This document shows positions 26,272 to 36,942 of a stretch of 64,000 nucleotides of DNA, piece after piece. The first letter of the stretch is position 1. Every line of letters begins with the position of its first letter. The DNA lies in the NCBI RefSeq assembly GCF_002954545.1, contig NZ_MSCH01000003.1, positions 868,001 to 932,000 on the forward strand, in the 5' to 3' direction. The DNA comes from Psychrosphaera saromensis. GTDB lineage: Bacteria; Pseudomonadota; Gammaproteobacteria; Enterobacterales; Alteromonadaceae. Made by a program: the position numbers and the translations under genes. The notes beneath the pieces are model-generated. The model saw only the letters and a list, made by a program, of their open reading frames with translations. It did not search any database and was not told where the DNA came from.

Positions 26272-27156
26272 TTAATTTATGGAGTCACTTTGCTCGGCAG
26301 AATCTTTAAACAAGGCTTCTACATCTACCGCATCAAAATGATAATCGGTTAAGCAGAACTGACATGTTATCTCTATATCACCACGTTCTTCGATTAATGC
26401 CATTGCATCATCAAAACTTAGTTTTAATATAGCACCAGATGTTTTCTCACGAGAACAGCCACATTCATAAGTGATCTCTTGAGGTTCAAATAACACTGGA
26501 TTATCTTCATGGTACAACCTAGTTAATACTTCTTTTGCTGGAAGATTTAATAACTCTTCATTTTTAATCGTGTTAGTTAATGCTTCTAAGTGAGTAAAGT
26601 CGTCGTTGGCTTTTGCTTCAACAGGTAGAATTTGTAATAACATACCCGCCGATTTTCCATTGTGCTCAGACGTATCGGTTGCCAACCAAACTCGAGTTCG
26701 TAATTGCTCAGAGTTTTTAAAGTAATCTTCAATACATAAGGCTAACGAGTCTTTATCTAATGCCGCAACACCTTGATAACGTTCACCTTGATCTGGTGCA
26801 ATTGTGATCACCATGTAACCAGAACCAATCAGCTCAGGAATAGTGCCTGGCTTAATATCGTCTTTGAATTTAGCGGTGGCACGCATTTGCTGTTTGTTAT
26901 TACCATTCACCACCGCATAACTAAGTGGGCCATCACCTTGAAGTTGAATGTTAATATCACCTTCAAATTTAATGGTAGCAGTTAACAAACTCGTGATAGC
27001 TAGCAACTCACCTAAGATTTGTTTTACGATATCTGGGTATTGGTGGTTTTCTAACATAGCGTTATAGCTGTGACTCATTTGCACAATTTCGCCACGAACG
27101 TGACGTTGTTCAAAAATGTATCTGTGTAATAAGTCTGGTGTGTTTTTATCAGTCAT
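26272..27156 (-). CDS. hslO: Hsp33 redox-regulated chaperone
   Basis: Hsp33 is a holdase that is switched on when its zinc-binding cysteines are oxidised. The 294-aa protein has the family C-terminal zinc center: CGC (in ITYECGCSREK) and CQFC (in DIEITCQFCLTDYHFD). The N-terminal substrate-binding domain has GDGPLSYAVVNG and ERYQGVAAL. It lies 9 bp after hslR in the same direction, the same pair as in E. coli. Confidence 0.95.
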   Translation of the reverse strand: MTDKNTPDLLHRYIFEQRHVRGEIVQMSHSYNAMLENHQYPDIVKQILGELLAITSLLTATIKFEGDINIQLQGDGPLSYAVVNGNNKQQMRATAKFKDDIKPGTIPELIGSGYMVITIAPDQGERYQGVAALDKDSLALCIEDYFKNSEQLRTRVWLATDTSEHNGKSAGMLLQILPVEAKANDDFTHLEALTNTIKNEELLNLPAKEVLTRLYHEDNPVLFEPQEITYECGCSREKTSGAILKLSFDDAMALIEERGDIEITCQFCLTDYHFDAVDVEALFKDSAEQSDSIN

Positions 27157-27165
27157 ATGGTGTTG

Positions 27166-27561
27166 TTACTCAAAGTTGTCGGTATTTTTAAAATTGATTA
27201 AGGTTCTGCGTTGTTTTTTATCTGGTTTTCTATCTGGTCTTGGTGAAAAAGCGATACTTTGCTCGCGGGCAAGTTGATCGCTTTGTCGTAATTTTAGGCT
27301 CTCTTCAGTTTCTTCGTATAACGTTTGGGCTATTTCAAACTTCTGTCGTTTGGACGATATTATCTTCACGATGACGGTTTTAGCATCGTAACCTTGGCGT
27401 AATTTTACGCTAGCGCCTACATCTACAAGTTTTGATGCTTTACATCTTTGACCATTATAATGAACTTTACCGCCATTGATCATGTCAGTAGCAGTGGAAC
27501 GTGTTTTATAAAATCGAGCGGCCCATAGCCATTTATCTAAGCGTACTTTGGTTTCTGACAT
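27166..27561 (-). CDS. hslR: ribosome-associated heat shock protein Hsp15
   Basis: Hsp15 binds free 50S subunits that carry a nascent chain, helping recovery of stalled ribosomes. The protein (131 aa) has an S4 RNA-binding domain at its N-terminus (VRLDKWLWAARFYKTRSTATDMINGGKVHYNG) and a basic tail (RPDRKPDKKQRRTL). I start at ATG 27561 (MSETKVRLDKW), as in homologues, rather than TTG 27582. Confidence 0.93.
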   Translation of the reverse strand: MSETKVRLDKWLWAARFYKTRSTATDMINGGKVHYNGQRCKASKLVDVGASVKLRQGYDAKTVIVKIISSKRQKFEIAQTLYEETEESLKLRQSDQLAREQSIAFSPRPDRKPDKKQRRTLINFKNTDNFE

Positions 27562-27751
27562 TGTAGTTATAAAGTATCCCAAGAATATGTGTTAAAAAGC
27601 GACGATAATTTAGCATTAATAGTGATTTTTAGCCACGTGTAGGGGTATACTAAACGGTCAAGCTCTTAATTTAAAATGGAATTAAGATTATTATCGTTAA
27701 TGGCGCAATAAAACCTTAATAATAAACTGATATATTGGAGTACCTAAATTA

Positions 27752-28729
27752 ATGGAGTCGTCTCGCTTGTTTGAGCAACTCAATACCTTTGCTGGTAAGT
27801 TACCGCATCAGCAATTGAGTAAAATAGTCACAGTCACTTTGTTGATTTATTGTGCATATTTATCTGCTGACTTAATTTGGAAACTTGCACCAACATCATC
27901 TGAGTATGGCAGAGTCACAATTAGCGCGTCATCTATGACTCAAGGTAGTAGCGCGACAAGTAATAAGGTAGATCTTAGTGATTTATTAAGTATTAACTTG
28001 TTTGGTGATTTAAAGAAAAAAGCCGTTATTAAACCTCAACAAAAAACAGACCAGCCAGCTCCAAGAACCCGCTTAAACGTCACCTTAACAGGCTTAGTCG
28101 CTGACAGTTCAGATACAACCTCAAAAACCAGCGTTGCAATTATAGAAAGCGCAGGAAAGCAAGATACTTACGGGATAGATGAAAAAATCCATGGCACTCC
28201 TGCATCGGTACATGAAATACGAATAGACCGAGTTATTTTGTTTGTTTCTGGTCGGTTTGAAACCTTAATGTTAGATGGTATTGAATATTCAACCTCTGTA
28301 CCTGGCTCTGAAAATAAAGTAGACCGTGATGAGCAAACGGTTGATCAAGAGATTAATCCGGTAAAAGATGACAAGCCGTTAAAAAAAGAACGACTTGATA
28401 AACGCGAAAATCTCGAACTTTCTCGTTCTTTGCGAGCGCAAAGAGAAACGTTATTTGATGATCCTAAAAAGTTACTCGATGTAATTCGGATTAGACCATA
28501 TAGAAAAAGTGGTGAGTTAAAAGGTTATAAACTTTCACCTGGTAAAGATGGAAAGCTATTCACCGAAGTTGGATTAAAACGTAATGATTTAGCTACAAGC
28601 ATCAATGGTTACGACTTAACAGATATGCAACAAGCATTGAGTGTTATGAAAGAATTACGTTCAATGACAGAAGCAACAATAACTGTCGTTAGAAACGATA
28701 CCTCAATCGATATTATTTTGGCACTTTAG
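27752..28729 (+). CDS. gspC: type II secretion protein GspC
   Basis: GspC is the inner-membrane clamp that links the assembly platform to the secretin GspD. The protein (325 aa) has a short cytoplasmic part, one membrane helix (about residues 25-45), the periplasmic homology region with GLVADSSDTTSKTSVAIIES, an acidic/basic linker, and a C-terminal PDZ domain (about 235-325, with RNDLATSINGYDLTD). It is the first gene of gspC-N, with an SD GGAG upstream. Confidence 0.94.
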   Translation: MESSRLFEQLNTFAGKLPHQQLSKIVTVTLLIYCAYLSADLIWKLAPTSSEYGRVTISASSMTQGSSATSNKVDLSDLLSINLFGDLKKKAVIKPQQKTDQPAPRTRLNVTLTGLVADSSDTTSKTSVAIIESAGKQDTYGIDEKIHGTPASVHEIRIDRVILFVSGRFETLMLDGIEYSTSVPGSENKVDRDEQTVDQEINPVKDDKPLKKERLDKRENLELSRSLRAQRETLFDDPKKLLDVIRIRPYRKSGELKGYKLSPGKDGKLFTEVGLKRNDLATSINGYDLTDMQQALSVMKELRSMTEATITVVRNDTSIDIILAL

Positions 28730-28747
28730 TCCCTGGAGTTTGTTTTA

Positions 28748-30925
28748 ATGGGTTTGTTTACAACATCAATAAATACATTAACGATTAAGTTTGTTAAATC
28801 AATTAGGGTAACAGCGTTATCGACATCGATAACTATGTTGGCTCTATCTACTTTGTGGGTATCTCAACCTGCTTACGCAACACAATATTCTCCTAATTTT
28901 AAAGGCACTGATATTAATGAATTCATTAATATTGTTGGCAAAATTTTAAAGAAAACTATCATTATTGACCCAACGGTTAGAGGTAAAGTAAACGTTCGTT
29001 CATATGATTTATTGTCAGAAAAGCAATACTATCAATTCTTCTTGAATGTATTAGAAGTCTACGGATATGCCGTTGTGGATATGGGCAACGGTATCCTTAA
29101 AGTAGTTAAAGCTAAAGATGCAAAGAACTCTGCAATTCCAGTAGTTGGTGATGATGCGCCAGGTGTTGGTGATGAAATGGTTACCCGCGTAGTTGAAGTT
29201 AAAAATGTATCTGTGCGTGAATTATCTCCGTTACTACGCCAATTTAGTAATCAGTCTGGCTCAGGTCATGTTGTGCATTATGACCCATCAAATGTGATCA
29301 TGATGACAGGTTCTGCCGCAACGGTTAATCGTTTGGTTGATATTATTAATCGTGTTGATAGGGCTGGTGATTTAAAAGTCGAAATCGTTAAATTGCAATT
29401 TGCATCAGCCAGTGAAATCGTTCGTATTTTGGAAAGTATTTACAGTGCCAAAGGCAATAAAGACCAACCAGAATTTTTAATTCCTAAAATCGTATCTGAC
29501 GATAGAACCAATAGCGTTATTGTTAGTGGTGAGCCTCAAGCCCGTAGTCGTGTTATTAAACTAATTGAGCGTTTGGATGCGGAGTTAGAAAGCGCAGGTA
29601 ATACTCGAGTTCACTATTTGAAATACGCCAAAGCGGAAGAAATTGTTAAAGTCTTAACTGGCGTATCAGACTCCTTAGCCGCAGATGCTAAAGGTGGGAC
29701 GTCAACTAAAACCTCATCGCGCAGCCAAAAACGTGATTATTCTATTCAAGCACACGCTGACTCTAACTCGTTAGTTATTAACGCAGAGCCTGACATGATG
29801 CGTTCTTTAGAGCAGATTATTCGCCAACTCGATATCCGCCGCCAACAGGTGCTAGTTGAAGCCATCATAGTAGAAGTTTATGAAAGCGAAGGTATTAATT
29901 TAGGTGTCCAGTGGGGCAGTGAAGACCTAGGTTTTACTCAGTTTAATAACGGTGCAGTTACTCCAGTATCCTCTATAGCAGGAGCTGCTTACAATGCAAG
30001 AGATACTACTACGCAAAGTATTGTTAATGGTTTTGATGATGATGGAAATACGACTCAAAATGTAGTTGAATCAACAACTGAAGGCGATTACACAACACTC
30101 GCATCGGTATTAAGTGGTATGAGTGGATTTGCTACTGGCATTATTAAAGACGGTTGGGGCGCAGTTATTCAAGCCGTGAGCAATGATACAAATTCTAATG
30201 TTTTAGCAACACCATCAATAACCACATTGGATAATGAAGAAGCTTCTATTTTAGTCGGTTCAGAAGTACCAATTCTTACAGGGTCTTCCGTTGGTAGTGA
30301 TAATTCAAACCCATTTCAGACAGTTGAACGTACTGAAGTTGGTATTAAATTAAGCGTAACGCCACAAATAAACGAAGGCTCAGCGGTTCAGCTGCTTATC
30401 GAGCAAGAAGTTTCAAGTATCAGTGGCGCAACCGGTGTCGATTTAGGTATTAATAAACGTTCGATTAAAACCACAGTATTAGCTGAAGATGGTGCCACTA
30501 TTGTTATCGGTGGTTTGATTGATGAAGACGTGCAAGAAAGTGTATCCAAAGTACCACTTCTTGGCGATATTCCTTACCTAGGCCATTTATTTAAATCAAC
30601 CAGTACCACTAAACGTAAACGTAACTTAATGGTATTTATCCGAGCTGTGATCATTCGAGAAAATGACACTTTAGTTGGTGAAAGTCGTCGTAAATATAAT
30701 TACATCCGTGCTGAGCAGTTAAAGAGTGATGATGACGGTATAGCATTAATGCCATTTACCAGTCAGCCTGTATTAAAAAAATGGGATGAGACAATAGCCT
30801 TACCGCCGTCGTTTGAAGAATATTTAAATGAAAAACAACCTGATACGTTACAGAAATTACAAGGAACAGAGGCAACAGATAAAAAGTCAGATGAACTAGA
30901 TAATGAGAGCAAGGGTAATAACTAA
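28748..30925 (+). CDS. gspD: type II secretion outer-membrane secretin GspD
   Basis: GspD forms the outer-membrane pore. The protein (725 aa) has a signal peptide ending near AYA (residue 39), N0-N3 domains ([20 protein letters not shown] and repeated [11 protein letters not shown]-type units), and the secretin core with [10 protein letters not shown] and [17 protein letters not shown] serine-rich loop ([14 protein letters not shown]) sits in N3. No separate pilotin or gspAB is present nearby. Its stop overlaps the gspE start (TAATG). Confidence 0.96.
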   Translation: MGLFTTSINTLTIKFVKSIRVTALSTSITMLALSTLWVSQPAYATQYSPNFKGTDINEFINIVGKILKKTIIIDPTVRGKVNVRSYDLLSEKQYYQFFLNVLEVYGYAVVDMGNGILKVVKAKDAKNSAIPVVGDDAPGVGDEMVTRVVEVKNVSVRELSPLLRQFSNQSGSGHVVHYDPSNVIMMTGSAATVNRLVDIINRVDRAGDLKVEIVKLQFASASEIVRILESIYSAKGNKDQPEFLIPKIVSDDRTNSVIVSGEPQARSRVIKLIERLDAELESAGNTRVHYLKYAKAEEIVKVLTGVSDSLAADAKGGTSTKTSSRSQKRDYSIQAHADSNSLVINAEPDMMRSLEQIIRQLDIRRQQVLVEAIIVEVYESEGINLGVQWGSEDLGFTQFNNGAVTPVSSIAGAAYNARDTTTQSIVNGFDDDGNTTQNVVESTTEGDYTTLASVLSGMSGFATGIIKDGWGAVIQAVSNDTNSNVLATPSITTLDNEEASILVGSEVPILTGSSVGSDNSNPFQTVERTEVGIKLSVTPQINEGSAVQLLIEQEVSSISGATGVDLGINKRSIKTTVLAEDGATIVIGGLIDEDVQESVSKVPLLGDIPYLGHLFKSTSTTKRKRNLMVFIRAVIIRENDTLVGESRRKYNYIRAEQLKSDDDGIALMPFTSQPVLKKWDETIALPPSFEEYLNEKQPDTLQKLQGTEATDKKSDELDNESKGNN

Positions 30926-32454
30926 TGTCAGAATTAGTTGCAGAAAAACTAGCTGTTTTATCTCATGACGATGAAATGGACCCGTCTATCAAACGTCTGC
31001 CTTTTGGTTTTGCTCAGCGTTTTGGTATCTTAATATCTTATCAACAAGATAAACCACGAATGCTTATTAAGGCCTCTACTCCTATGTATGCCTTAATTGA
31101 AGTCCGTCGATTTCTTGGTTTTGTGTTACCAACATCAACAATTCCAGATAACGAGTTTGATACTGAACTTGAACAAAGTTATCAAAGAAACGCCTCTGAA
31201 ACTCAACAGTTAATGGAAGACATAGGTAATGAAGTCGACTTGTTTTCTATTGCCGAAGAAATGCCTGGCACAGAAGACCTGTTAGAGAGCGAAGACGACG
31301 CACCCATTATAAAATTAATCAATGCAACATTGTCAGAAGCTATTAAAGAAGGCGCGTCAGATATTCATATCGAGACGTTTGAAAAACAGTTGGTTATTCG
31401 TTTCCGTGTTGACGGAGTATTGCGTGAAGTATTGTCGCCAAATCGTAAATTGTCGTCTTTATTAGTTTCCAGAATTAAAGTTATGGCAAAGTTAGACATA
31501 GCTGAGAAACGTATCCCTCAAGATGGTCGTATATCATTACGTATAGCAGGTCGTGCCATTGATGTACGTGTTTCAACTATGCCATCTTCTTATGGCGAGC
31601 GTGTGGTAATGCGTTTGTTGGATAAAAATAACGCTAAATTAGATTTAGTTGACTTAGGTATGACACCGTCTAATCAACAACAATTTGCTGAATTATTACG
31701 TAAGCCGCACGGTATTATTTTGGTTACCGGACCAACTGGTTCTGGTAAAAGTACCACCTTGTATGCCGGCTTAACTAATATTAATAGTAAAGACCGCAAC
31801 ATATTAACCGTTGAAGATCCGGTTGAGTATGAATTAGCGGGCGTTGGTCAAACTCAAGTTAATACCAAGGTTGATATGACGTTTGCTCGTGGATTAAGAG
31901 CAATATTACGTCAAGATCCAGATGTCGTCATGATAGGTGAAATCCGAGATTTAGAAACCGCAGAAATTGCAGTACAAGCTAGTTTAACGGGTCACTTAGT
32001 TATCTCAACTTTACATACAAATACTGCATCCGGTGCAATCACTCGTATGGAAGATATGGGCATTGAGCCGTTTTTATTATCATCAAGCTTGTTAGCGGTT
32101 ATCTCACAACGATTAGTTCGAACGTTATGTACCCATTGTAAAATTGATTATTCACCAGATGCAGCCGAAAAAGAAATGCTTGGCTTAGCACCTGACGATA
32201 CTCGTACCATTTATCACCCTAAAGGTTGTGATCAATGTAACTTCACCGGTTACCGTGGTCGTGTTGGAATTCACGAACTCTTAACGGTTGATGAAGCAAT
32301 ACGTGAAAATATTCATACCGGCAAAGGTGAACAAGCCATTGAGAAATATGTGCGTCAGCGTGCACCAGGTATTAGAGATGATGGTATAGGTAAAGTATTG
32401 GCTGGGATCACAACTCTGGAAGAAGTTTTGCGTGTTACCCGTGAGGACAGCTAA
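30925..32454 (+). CDS. gspE: type II secretion ATPase GspE
   Basis: GspE powers pseudopilus assembly. The protein (509 aa) shows the N-terminal GspL-binding part, Walker [11 protein letters not shown], Asp box and Walker B ([12 protein letters not shown]), His box [11 protein letters not shown], and a C-terminal zinc module with two CxxC pairs (CTHC, CDQC). Start and stop codons overlap those of gspD and gspF (TAATG both times), which points to coupled translation. Confidence 0.97.
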   Translation: MSELVAEKLAVLSHDDEMDPSIKRLPFGFAQRFGILISYQQDKPRMLIKASTPMYALIEVRRFLGFVLPTSTIPDNEFDTELEQSYQRNASETQQLMEDIGNEVDLFSIAEEMPGTEDLLESEDDAPIIKLINATLSEAIKEGASDIHIETFEKQLVIRFRVDGVLREVLSPNRKLSSLLVSRIKVMAKLDIAEKRIPQDGRISLRIAGRAIDVRVSTMPSSYGERVVMRLLDKNNAKLDLVDLGMTPSNQQQFAELLRKPHGIILVTGPTGSGKSTTLYAGLTNINSKDRNILTVEDPVEYELAGVGQTQVNTKVDMTFARGLRAILRQDPDVVMIGEIRDLETAEIAVQASLTGHLVISTLHTNTASGAITRMEDMGIEPFLLSSSLLAVISQRLVRTLCTHCKIDYSPDAAEKEMLGLAPDDTRTIYHPKGCDQCNFTGYRGRVGIHELLTVDEAIRENIHTGKGEQAIEKYVRQRAPGIRDDGIGKVLAGITTLEEVLRVTREDS

Positions 32455-33674
32455 TGGCTGCATTTGAATACAAAGCACTGGATAGCAAAGGCAAAACTAA
32501 AAAAGGCATGTTAGAGGCGGACAACGCGAAACAAGTCAGACAGCAACTCAGAGATAAAGGGTTAATCCCAATCGATGTGAGTCAGTCCAGTCAAAAAGAA
32601 AAACAAGCAGAAGCGGGCATATCACTTTTTCAAGCTAAGATATCCGCGTCAGATTTAGCGCTAGTTACGCGTCAATTAGCTACGCTAGTTGGTTCTGCAT
32701 TAACGATAGAATCTGCACTACTAGCCGTAGCTGAACAATGCGATAAACCAAGATTAAAACGTACCGTGATGGCCATTCGCTCTAAAGTGGTTGAAGGTTA
32801 TAGTCTTGCAGAAGGCATGCAGGAATTTCCGTATATATTTGATCACCTGTTCCGTTCTATGGTGGCCGCGGGTGAAAAGTCAGGGCATTTAGATGAAGTC
32901 CTAAACCGACTTGCTGATTACACAGAAAAACGCCAAGAGACTAAATCACAGTTAACCCAAGCCATGGTTTATCCAATTATGTTGACGGTATTTGCTATTG
33001 GCATAGTGACATTCTTGTTGGCATCGGTTGTACCGCAAATTGTTGGACAAGTATCAAAGTCCGGTCAGGAACTTCCTGGTAGTACTCAACTCTTACTAGC
33101 ATTAAGTGACTTTATAATAAATTACGGTGTATTTTTAGCCATATTCATTTTGGCCGCTATTGTGGTGTTTCAACGAATGTTAAAACGACCAGATTTTCGA
33201 CTGAAATTTGATAAAGTGTTATTAAAATTCCCTTTGATTGGTAAAGTGATTTTAGGGGTGAATACGGCTCGTTTTGCACGTACGTTAAGTATCTTAACGT
33301 CAAGTGCAGTACCCATTTTAGAAGGTATGAAAATATCTGGTGAAGTATTATCTAACGCGCATATTAAAAAAGCCGTATTGGAAGCGTCGGATAATGTGCG
33401 AGAAGGTGCCTCGTTAAAGAGCTCACTGGATCATTCAAAGACATTTCCACCTATGATGTTACATATGATAGGCAGTGGTGAGAAATCCGGAGAATTAGAG
33501 CAAATGTTAAAACGCTCTGCGGATAATCAGGACAACGAATTAGATGCAATAGTTAAGATAAGTTTGAGTCTATTAACCCCACTTATTGTTGCTGTTATGG
33601 CAGGTATGGTTATGTTTATTGTGATGGCCATTATGCAACCAATCATGCAGATGAATAATTTAGCGGGCATGTAA
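32454..33674 (+). CDS. gspF: type II secretion inner-membrane platform protein GspF
   Basis: GspF is the polytopic platform protein that contacts GspE. It has 406 aa with two T2SSF repeats (about residues 70-195 and 275-395) and three membrane helices, at about 170-190, 220-240 and 380-400. The motif GEKSGHLDEVL and its second copy GEKSGELEQML mark the repeats. Confidence 0.96.
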   Translation: MAAFEYKALDSKGKTKKGMLEADNAKQVRQQLRDKGLIPIDVSQSSQKEKQAEAGISLFQAKISASDLALVTRQLATLVGSALTIESALLAVAEQCDKPRLKRTVMAIRSKVVEGYSLAEGMQEFPYIFDHLFRSMVAAGEKSGHLDEVLNRLADYTEKRQETKSQLTQAMVYPIMLTVFAIGIVTFLLASVVPQIVGQVSKSGQELPGSTQLLLALSDFIINYGVFLAIFILAAIVVFQRMLKRPDFRLKFDKVLLKFPLIGKVILGVNTARFARTLSILTSSAVPILEGMKISGEVLSNAHIKKAVLEASDNVREGASLKSSLDHSKTFPPMMLHMIGSGEKSGELEQMLKRSADNQDNELDAIVKISLSLLTPLIVAVMAGMVMFIVMAIMQPIMQMNNLAGM

Positions 33675-33720
33675 ATCAATTTTAAATTTAGTAAAAATTA
33701 CTAGAGTAACGGAGTAGAAA

Positions 33721-34158
33721 ATGAGAAAAATTAGAACAGCTCAAAAAGGTTTTACCATATTAGAAGTAATGATCGTTATTGCTATTCTAGGCATGATGGC
33801 GTCATTAGTTGTTGGTAATTTAATGGATAGTGCGGACGAAGCTAAGGTTCAAAGTACAGCAATTGAAATTAAAAACTTAGAATCGATATTAGATTTATAC
33901 AAATTAAAAGCCGGACAATACCCAACAACAGAGCAAGGTTTAGAAGCGCTTGTATCTGCACCAGAAATTGAACCTGTGCCACGTAATTATCCACAAAATG
34001 GTTTTCTAGATGAATTACCTCAAGACAAATGGGGCAACGATTACCAACTAATTAATCCAGGCGAAATGGGTAAATTTGATCTGTTCTCAGTTGGCCCAGA
34101 TGGCGAAGCTGGAACAGAAGACGATATTGGTAACTGGAATGTAAAAGACTTTTTATAA
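33721..34158 (+). CDS. gspG: major pseudopilin GspG
   Basis: GspG is the main subunit of the pseudopilus. The prepilin site is KGFTILEVMIVIAILG, cut between G and F, with Glu at +5. The body has the family sequence YPTTEQGLEAL and the C-terminal calcium-binding loop GPDGEAGTEDDIGNW. It is 145 aa, the standard size. A terminator follows it (34195-34227). Confidence 0.97.
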   Translation: MRKIRTAQKGFTILEVMIVIAILGMMASLVVGNLMDSADEAKVQSTAIEIKNLESILDLYKLKAGQYPTTEQGLEALVSAPEIEPVPRNYPQNGFLDELPQDKWGNDYQLINPGEMGKFDLFSVGPDGEAGTEDDIGNWNVKDFL

Positions 34159-34194
34159 TAAGCCTTTATTACCGAACGTTTAAATACGCGATAT

Positions 34195-34227
34195 AACGAG
34201 GTTTATTGGTTAAACCTCGTTTTTTTA
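34195..34227 (+). terminator. internal terminator between gspG and gspH
   Basis: An 11-bp perfect stem, AACGAGGTTTA (34195-34205) with TAAACCTCGTT (34211-34221), 5-nt loop, is followed by TTTTTT. It should stop part of the transcripts after gspG. Confidence 0.85.
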
Positions 34228-34262
34228 GTATAGACATAGTCTCATCTGGTAAGGATTAACAA

Positions 34263-34847
34263 GTGAACAAACATAAAGGTTTTACTCTTTTTGAGTTGAT
34301 GCTTGTGATCATGCTAATGGGGCTGTTGGTAAGTAGTGTTAAATTTCCAAGCTTAGGTCAAGAGCCGTTTGACCAAGTTGATCAGCAAAGTAAAAAGGTT
34401 GCTGCATTAATTAATCTAGCGTCCGAGTATGCAGTATTAAATAATGCCTTATTAGGTTTTTCTGTAACTGAATCAAGTTATATATTTCTGATGTTTGACG
34501 GTAAAAAGTGGAATCGAATAGAAGAAGCACCATTTACCGAAAACGAACTGGAACCAGACATTAAAATTGAATTAATGTTAGATGGTTTAGAATGGCAATC
34601 GCAAAACTTACTAAGTGCTGTGGAATGGATAGATGAAGAGGCATTAGAGCAATCTAGTGAGCAAACAGAAGAAGAGAAGAAATTGTCCTTTCCTCAAATC
34701 TTTATTTTATCGTCCGGCGAAGTTTCCCCATTCGATCTGAATATCAGTTATGACAATGGTTTTGATACACCTATTACCTTCAAAGTAAGAGGCGAGTTTG
34801 TTGCTCCTGTATTAGTTTTAGATCCTAAACAAATAGCTGAGCTATAA
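34263..34847 (+). CDS. gspH: minor pseudopilin GspH
   Basis: GspH (194 aa) starts with GTG and has the prepilin motif KGFTLFELMLVIMLMG. The rest is acidic with a Glu-rich stretch (residues 125-140) and a C-terminal beta part (KFVRGEFV-like KVRGEFVAPV). It belongs to the pseudopilus tip or side. Confidence 0.92.
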   Translation: MNKHKGFTLFELMLVIMLMGLLVSSVKFPSLGQEPFDQVDQQSKKVAALINLASEYAVLNNALLGFSVTESSYIFLMFDGKKWNRIEEAPFTENELEPDIKIELMLDGLEWQSQNLLSAVEWIDEEALEQSSEQTEEEKKLSFPQIFILSSGEVSPFDLNISYDNGFDTPITFKVRGEFVAPVLVLDPKQIAEL

Positions 34848-34848
34848 C

Positions 34849-35268
34849 GTGAATGTAAACGTGAAAAAAAACATGCAAAACTCACCCCGCCTGCTTAAAT
34901 CCAAAGGCTTTACGCTAATCGAGTTGTTATTGGCATTAGCTATTTTTGCTTACTCAGCCAGTTCAATTTTAGGTGTGGTAGGCACATCATCGCGTAATTT
35001 AGCTGAGATAGAACAAATCACATTTGCCTCTTGGGTCGCTAACGACAGATTAGTTGAATTACAAATAAGCGAGCAGTGGCCGCCAAAAGATAAAGCAAAA
35101 GGCGAACAAGAGCTCGCTGGAATGAAATGGTATTGGCAGCAGAAAGTTATAGCCACGGCCGACAAAGATTTAAGAGCCGTTACCGTTAACGTTTCTACAG
35201 AACAAAATGCAAAGTCTCCGTTATTTTCGTTAACCACCTATGTCACTTCAAATGCGCGTGAGAAATAA
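34849..35268 (+). CDS. gspI: minor pseudopilin GspI
   Basis: GspI (139 aa) starts with GTG; the prepilin motif is KGFTLIELLLALAIFAYS. The mature part has WVANDRLVELQ, the family hallmark, and MKWYWQQKV. It forms the pseudopilus tip with GspJ and GspK. Its stop overlaps the gspJ start. Confidence 0.94.
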   Translation: MNVNVKKNMQNSPRLLKSKGFTLIELLLALAIFAYSASSILGVVGTSSRNLAEIEQITFASWVANDRLVELQISEQWPPKDKAKGEQELAGMKWYWQQKVIATADKDLRAVTVNVSTEQNAKSPLFSLTTYVTSNAREK

Positions 35269-35903
35269 TGATGACTTTATTGGCGCATAAATCTAAAAAG
35301 TCGGCTGGGTTTACACTCCTAGAAATGTTGGTGTCTCTGGCTATTTTTGCCATGTTAGGCGTAGCAATATATTCAGTAGTTAACACCACAGTGAATGGCC
35401 ATGAGGCCGTGATAAATCAAAATAAACAATTAACTGATTTACAACGTGCTTTTATCATAATGGAAAATGATTTCACTCAATTAGCTCAACGTAAAGTAAG
35501 GCTCGGTGGAGAAAGCGCTGGTGAGTCATTTTTCCATGTTAGTGATTACTTATTTGACTCTGAAACCGTTGGCTTTGCTTTTGTCAGGGACGGCTGGACT
35601 AATCCAGCTATGGTGCTCGCAAGAAGTGAGTTACAACTGGTTGCTTACCGAGTAATAGAAAAAAGATTAGAGCGTTTATATTTTAACTTTGTTGATAATG
35701 AAGTCGGCACAGAGCCTAGAGTTCAAGTATTGATCAACGATATTGAGGCGCTAACGTTGTCGTATTTTATTGGCGATGATTGGAAAGACGAATTAAGCGA
35801 GAGTGAATTACCTTTAGCGATAAAACTAGAATTAGAGACTGACACCTTTGGCATTATTGAACGTAAATTTCTTATCATTCAAAAAACGATAACAGGTGGT
35901 TAG
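35268..35903 (+). CDS. gspJ: minor pseudopilin GspJ
   Basis: GspJ (211 aa) has the prepilin motif AGFTLLEMLVSLAIFAML and the family features LQRAFIIMENDFTQLAQR and LVAYRVIEKRLERLYF. It is part of the tip complex. Confidence 0.95.
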   Translation: MMTLLAHKSKKSAGFTLLEMLVSLAIFAMLGVAIYSVVNTTVNGHEAVINQNKQLTDLQRAFIIMENDFTQLAQRKVRLGGESAGESFFHVSDYLFDSETVGFAFVRDGWTNPAMVLARSELQLVAYRVIEKRLERLYFNFVDNEVGTEPRVQVLINDIEALTLSYFIGDDWKDELSESELPLAIKLELETDTFGIIERKFLIIQKTITGG

Positions 35904-35904
35904 A

Positions 35905-36942
35905 ATGATAATTAACCGTCGAAGATATAAACATTCGTTTAAAAGAAAACAACGCGGCGTTGCTTTAGTGTCAGTGTTATTAGCAATTGCCTTGTGCGTG
36001 ATCTTAGCAACCGAAATATTAACGGAACAAAAATATCAGGTTCAGCGAGTACAAAATATATTGGAGCGTCAGCAAGCCTATTGGTATGCCATTAGTTCTG
36101 AAAATTTTGTAAAAGCATTATTAAAAAGAACCGCAACGGAAGACAAAGGTGTATTTAATTTAAATCAACCTTGGGCACTTGAAGGCATGAGTTTCCCGGT
36201 TGATAACGGTTTGATTGAAGGTGAAATAACCGACTTATCTTCATGTTTTAATTTAAACAGTTTGTATTATCCTGACATCCCAGATGACATAAAAAAACAA
36301 CGCATTGATTTATTTGTTCGTTTTTTATCTGCTTTGGAAATTGAATCTGAGTCGAGTCATGAGGATTTAGCGGTAAACTTATATGACTGGTTAGACAAAG
36401 ATGATTATCCATCCGGCGCAGTAGGTTACGACGGTGATATGTATACAGGGTTAACATTTCCATATTTGAGTGGCAATACCATGCTTGCCCATGAAAATGA
36501 ATTAAGAGTGATTTACGGTTTTGATGTCGCCGTGATGACGCAGCTTATGGATAAAGTGTGCGTGATCCCAAACAGTGATCAATTAAAAGTTAATGTGAAT
36601 ACCGTGGATAGTGCAAATCCAGAATATTTGATGGCTATGTTAGATATCGAACGTGATAAAGTGGATGAAATATTATCAGCAAGACCAGAAGACGGCTTTG
36701 AAGATATAGATGCGTTTTTTGCCTTATCTCAGGTAAGTTCTTTAGCGAATTTAGCCAGCATAGATAAAAGCCAGTTTACCGTGAACAGTGACGTATTTAG
36801 ATTGGTCACAAATGCCTATTTTAATGAGATTGAATTCAATTTAACGAGTGTGTTTCAATTAGACAACAAGTATAACGTGAACGTGATCACACGTCGTTTT
36901 GGAGGAAAAGTTGAGCGAGAAGCTAATACTGAGACTGAGTAG
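35905..36942 (+). CDS. gspK: minor pseudopilin GspK
   Basis: GspK is the large tip pseudopilin. It has 345 aa with the motif QRGVALVSVLLAIALCVILATE; as usual for GspK the residue at +5 is not Glu. The body has SCFNLNSL and NVNTVDSANPEYLMAML. I choose ATG 35905, which has AGGTGG 5 nt upstream, over a GTG at 35896. Confidence 0.94.
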   Translation: MIINRRRYKHSFKRKQRGVALVSVLLAIALCVILATEILTEQKYQVQRVQNILERQQAYWYAISSENFVKALLKRTATEDKGVFNLNQPWALEGMSFPVDNGLIEGEITDLSSCFNLNSLYYPDIPDDIKKQRIDLFVRFLSALEIESESSHEDLAVNLYDWLDKDDYPSGAVGYDGDMYTGLTFPYLSGNTMLAHENELRVIYGFDVAVMTQLMDKVCVIPNSDQLKVNVNTVDSANPEYLMAMLDIERDKVDEILSARPEDGFEDIDAFFALSQVSSLANLASIDKSQFTVNSDVFRLVTNAYFNEIEFNLTSVFQLDNKYNVNVITRRFGGKVEREANTETE

